Positions 6,900 through 8,573 of a stretch of DNA of 8,573 bases are shown here, one piece after another. The translations under genes and the position numbers were made by a program. Origin of the DNA: Oscillospiraceae bacterium. Its GTDB lineage: Bacteria > Bacillota > Clostridia > Oscillospirales > Acutalibacteraceae. Numbering within the stretch: position 1 is the first letter of the stretch; each line of letters begins with the position of its first letter. The stretch spans positions 1-8,573 of the forward strand of contig CACXFE010000055.1 in the NCBI GenBank assembly GCA_902766855.1. Reading direction: 5' to 3'. A model generated the notes under the pieces. The model did no database searches, was not told the DNA's origin, and was given only the letters and a program-made list of their open reading frames with translations.

Positions 6900-8027
6900 T
6901 CACAGTTTTTTATAACTTTTTACCGCGCGGAGCAATGCGCTGATTTCCGCCGGTGCCGTGAAAACGGATACCGACGCCCGCACGGCACCCCGGTCGATAG
7001 TCCCCAACGCGCGATGCGCCGCCGGCGCGCAATGCAAACCCCCGCGAACAGCAATCCCTTTTTCGTTTAAATATGCCGCTGTTTCCTCGCTTGTGTGCCC
7101 GGGCACATTGAAAGAAACCACCGGCGCGTAATTCCCCCGTTTGAAGGAAGGCGCGATCCGCTCCATTCCGGGCACTTCGGCAAGTCCGTTATACAGCCGC
7201 TCGCAAAGATCCGTTTCATGGGCATAAATCGTCTCCGTCCCTCTCGCGGCAACAAAATCAATCCCGGCGGCAACCCCCATAGCCAGCGCGGGAGAAAGGG
7301 TGCCGCTTTCCAGGCGCTCGGGCAGATTTTGCGGCTGAAACAGGTCGGCCGAGTTCACCCCTGTCCCGCCTTCGATCAACGGGAAAGCGATCGGCTTTTC
7401 ACACAATAACAGCCCGATGCCCATCGGCGCATACAACCCTTTATGCGGCGCCACACACAGGTAGTCGATCCCCATTTGCCGCATATGAATCGGCAAAACG
7501 CCTGCCGCCTGCGCCGCATCCACCGCAAAAGGAACGCCTTTTGACCGGCAGAGTTGCCCAATCGCCGCGATCGGCAAAATTTTCCCCGTTACATTGGACG
7601 CCATCGTGCAGATCACCAATGCCGTATCCGCGGTGATTGCCTGCCGGAATGCTTCCAGCGTGACCGCGTCATCCTGCGATACCGCCACGGTTTCGATCCG
7701 TACCCCACGCGATGCCAGCGGGCGCATCACGGCGTTGTGCTCTAAATTCGAAGTTACCACCCGATCCCCCGGTTTGGTAATTCCCTTGATCACGCAGTTG
7801 ATACTATGGGTACAGTTGAGCGTAAAAACAACCGCTTCCGGGCCGGAAGCCCCGAAAAAAGCCGCCGCTTTTTCCCGCGCGGCATACATCTGTTCCGCCG
7901 CTCGCAGAGAAAAAGTATGCCCTCCCCGCCCCGGGTTGGCCGAGAATTCCCGCAGCCCGCGTTCAACCGCGCGAAAAACGGCCGCCGGCTTTTGCCGGGT
8001 GGTAGCGGCATTATCCAAATAAATCAA
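6900..8027 (-). CDS. PLP-dependent cysteine desulfurase family protein (aminotransferase class V)
   Basis: 375 aa from a TTG start. Class V enzymes of this kind take sulfur (or selenium) from cysteine (or selenocysteine) and pass it on as a persulfide. In this numbering the visible residues are: YLDNAATT (3-10); NLEHN with the PLP-stacking His at 97; AVDAAQAAG with D170 and Q173; PHKG with the PLP Lys at 196; and the active-site Cys at 333 in RGGLHCAPAAH. The RGGLHCAP context and the overall length fit the 'cysteine desulfurase family' group typified by Enterococcus EF2568 (TIGR01977) more than housekeeping IscS or SufS. Start choice: GAGGTGA (8033-8039) lies 5 nt before the TTG at 8025-8027, whereas the GTG at 8034-8036 lies inside that site. 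The gene follows a DUF3343 gene in the same direction. No nifU/iscU-like scaffold, selD or tRNA-thiolation gene is in the window, so the sulfur acceptor is unknown. Confidence 0.92.
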   Translation of the reverse strand: MIYLDNAATTRQKPAAVFRAVERGLREFSANPGRGGHTFSLRAAEQMYAAREKAAAFFGASGPEAVVFTLNCTHSINCVIKGITKPGDRVVTSNLEHNAVMRPLASRGVRIETVAVSQDDAVTLEAFRQAITADTALVICTMASNVTGKILPIAAIGQLCRSKGVPFAVDAAQAAGVLPIHMRQMGIDYLCVAPHKGLYAPMGIGLLLCEKPIAFPLIEGGTGVNSADLFQPQNLPERLESGTLSPALAMGVAAGIDFVAARGTETIYAHETDLCERLYNGLAEVPGMERIAPSFKRGNYAPVVSFNVPGHTSEETAAYLNEKGIAVRGGLHCAPAAHRALGTIDRGAVRASVSVFTAPAEISALLRAVKSYKKL

Positions 8028-8032
8028 AATGC

Positions 8033-8039
8033 TCACCTC
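8033..8039 (-). promoter_or_regulatory. Ribosome binding site that favours the TTG start of the desulfurase gene
   Basis: GAGGTGA on the minus strand matches the anti-Shine-Dalgarno complement over seven bases and stands 5 nt before TTG at 8025-8027. The alternative GTG (8034-8036) is part of the site itself. DUF3343 (GGAGTGA, 5 nt) and the small membrane protein (GGGGTGA, 5 nt) use the same spacing. Confidence 0.7.
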
Positions 8040-8052
8040 GCAAAATAAAACA

Positions 8053-8085
8053 GGAAGCCTTCCGCATGGATAGCGGAAAGCCCCC
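8053..8085 (-). terminator. Terminator-like hairpin between the DUF3343 and desulfurase genes
   Basis: Arms at 8053-8065 and 8073-8085 pair over 13 bp with three G-U wobbles, around a 7-nt loop. On the minus strand the stem is followed by TTCCTGTTTTATTTTG-like sequence: T-rich, but interrupted. It begins 4 nt after the DUF3343 stop codon. I infer partial termination, which would make the small carrier protein more abundant than the enzyme, or protection of the short mRNA. A full terminator is possible, but no separate promoter for the desulfurase is visible in the remaining gap. Confidence 0.6.
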
Positions 8086-8088
8086 GGT

Positions 8089-8298
8089 TCATGTTTCTTT
8101 GATCCCGAATGTCTTGATCCCTGCTTTTTTCAAAAGGGCAAGCGCCGCCTCCGTATCCCCTGTTACAGCGATTCCGTAACCGCAGCCGGCACCGCCGAAA
8201 TTGCGCGCGATCTTCGCCTGATAGCCGGCCTTTCTTAACAAATCGCGCCCTTTGATCGCATAGGTGATCGTACCGGTTTCAATCATCGTTTGTTTCAT
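8089..8298 (-). CDS. DUF3343 family protein, putative sulfur/selenium carrier
   Basis: 69 aa, close to the short length usual in DUF3343. Family members often lie beside cysteine desulfurase or selenium-related genes and have been labelled putative Se/S carriers; I know of no firm biochemistry. The sequence shows a beta-alpha start (ITYAIKGRDLLRKAGYQAKI, 11-30), a central CGYGIAV segment with the single cysteine at position 39, then a helix (DTEAALALLKKAG, 48-60) and a final strand (IKTFGI). The lone Cys in a Gly-rich turn could be the sulfur-bearing residue; this is inference. The ATG at 8296-8298 is preceded by GGAGTGA at 5-nt spacing, which fixes the start although the frame stays open far upstream. 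The desulfurase gene follows 61 nt downstream with a hairpin between them. Confidence 0.82.
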   Translation of the reverse strand: MKQTMIETGTITYAIKGRDLLRKAGYQAKIARNFGGAGCGYGIAVTGDTEAALALLKKAGIKTFGIKET

Positions 8299-8383
8299 CT
8301 TATTCACTCCAAATGCGAAAGGCAATACCCCGGTAAAACCGAGGTGCTGCCCGGTCTGTTGAAAAACCAAAATCAACAACTTT

Positions 8384-8412
8384 GCGCCGTTTTCGGCGCC
8401 ATTTTTGTTTTT
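8384..8412 (+). terminator. Intrinsic terminator-like hairpin with T-tract, plus strand
   Basis: The GCGCCG and CGGCGC arms (8384-8389, 8394-8399) enclose a TTTT loop and are followed on the plus strand by CATTTTTGTTTTT (8400-8412). The form is right for an intrinsic terminator, but there is no plus-strand gene in the window to its left, so its function is unclear. It may simply be part of the hairpin chain. Confidence 0.4.
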
Positions 8413-8448
8413 CCGGCGACAGGTGCGTCGGAAAAACTCCTTACAAGC

Positions 8449-8473
8449 GAAAACCGCTTTTTTGGCGGTTTTC
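8449..8473 (-). terminator. Terminator-like hairpin, possible end of an upstream minus-strand gene
   Basis: The 9-bp perfect arms read GAAAACCGC and GCGGTTTTC around a 7-nt loop. On the minus strand the A-rich and T-rich parts are built into the stem, as in many short intrinsic terminators, but the U-run is only four bases long. It lies where an upstream minus-strand gene beyond the right edge could end. Confidence 0.45.
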
Positions 8474-8573
8474 AAGGGCACTGGGGTGGTATTGGCGGGG
8501 ATAGAGTGCAGGCCGAAAATCCCCGATTTTCGAGCGAGCGGCATCCCCGTCCAAGAGAGGGGCGACTTTGTCG

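Larger units (their letters stand above)
8328..8532. repeat. Chain of six short inverted repeats in the intergenic region
   Basis: This 275-base stretch (8299-8573) has no convincing gene, but it holds six hairpins in a row. They are 8328-8334/8338-8344 (7 bp, one G-U), 8357-8362/8373-8378 (6 bp), 8384-8389/8394-8399 (6 bp, GC only), 8407-8418/8426-8437 (12 bp, one G-U), 8449-8457/8465-8473 (9 bp) and 8514-8521/8525-8532 (8 bp). Together they cover much of about 200 nt. This is either the untranslated end of an upstream minus-strand unit with several terminators, a structured leader of the DUF3343 mRNA, or a dispersed intergenic repeat. No good promoter for the DUF3343 gene is visible inside it. 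Confidence 0.55.

Noticed and set aside
8089..8573. Long open frame running from the right edge into the DUF3343 gene, which would give a much longer protein
   Set aside because: The internal ATG at 8296-8298 has a good ribosome binding site at 5 nt, and the product from there matches the short DUF3343 family. The upstream part overlaps the hairpin chain and looks like no known domain.

Overview
The window reads as chromosomal DNA from a Gram-positive anaerobe of the Bacillota, most likely class Clostridia. The evidence is the gene content (membrane c-di-AMP synthase CdaA with its YbbR-repeat partner CdaR, a RecD2-type helicase, a ComF-type phosphoribosyltransferase, a DUF3343 protein), ribosome binding sites close to GGAGGTGA, and mid-range GC content. 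The genus cannot be fixed from this sequence alone. All eight recognisable genes lie on the minus strand, so transcription runs from right to left. I saw no rRNA, tRNA, CRISPR array, transposase or phage gene.

Right part (8573 to 6900). The first 275 bases contain no convincing gene but hold a chain of six short inverted repeats (8328-8532), two of which look like intrinsic terminators. Then come a 69-residue DUF3343 protein (8089-8298) and, after a 13-bp hairpin with a weak T-rich tail, a PLP-dependent cysteine desulfurase-like enzyme (6900-8027). The pair suggests sulfur or selenium mobilisation and carriage.

Middle and left part (6881 to 276). A good SigA-type promoter with an extended -10 (6853-6881) sits directly before cdaA. 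From there the genes are packed: cdaA and cdaR overlap by 17 nt, a strong hairpin without a U-tract follows cdaR, then a small membrane-anchored protein of unknown function, recD2, comF (overlapping recD2) and an MreB-family actin (its start codon touches the comF stop). This is probably one transcription unit joining second-messenger synthesis, DNA-end processing, a ComF-family protein and a cell-shape cytoskeletal protein. The glmM gene that often follows cdaA-cdaR is not here.

Left end (275 to 1). About 190 bases without a convincing gene lead to a perfect 15-bp inverted repeat (49-88), the likely end of the unit and perhaps a two-way terminator shared with a convergent gene outside the window.

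Most of the window is ordinary housekeeping content. The points most worth a second look are the small unknown membrane protein between cdaR and recD2, the gene order without glmM, the DUF3343-desulfurase pair, and the hairpin chain at the right end.
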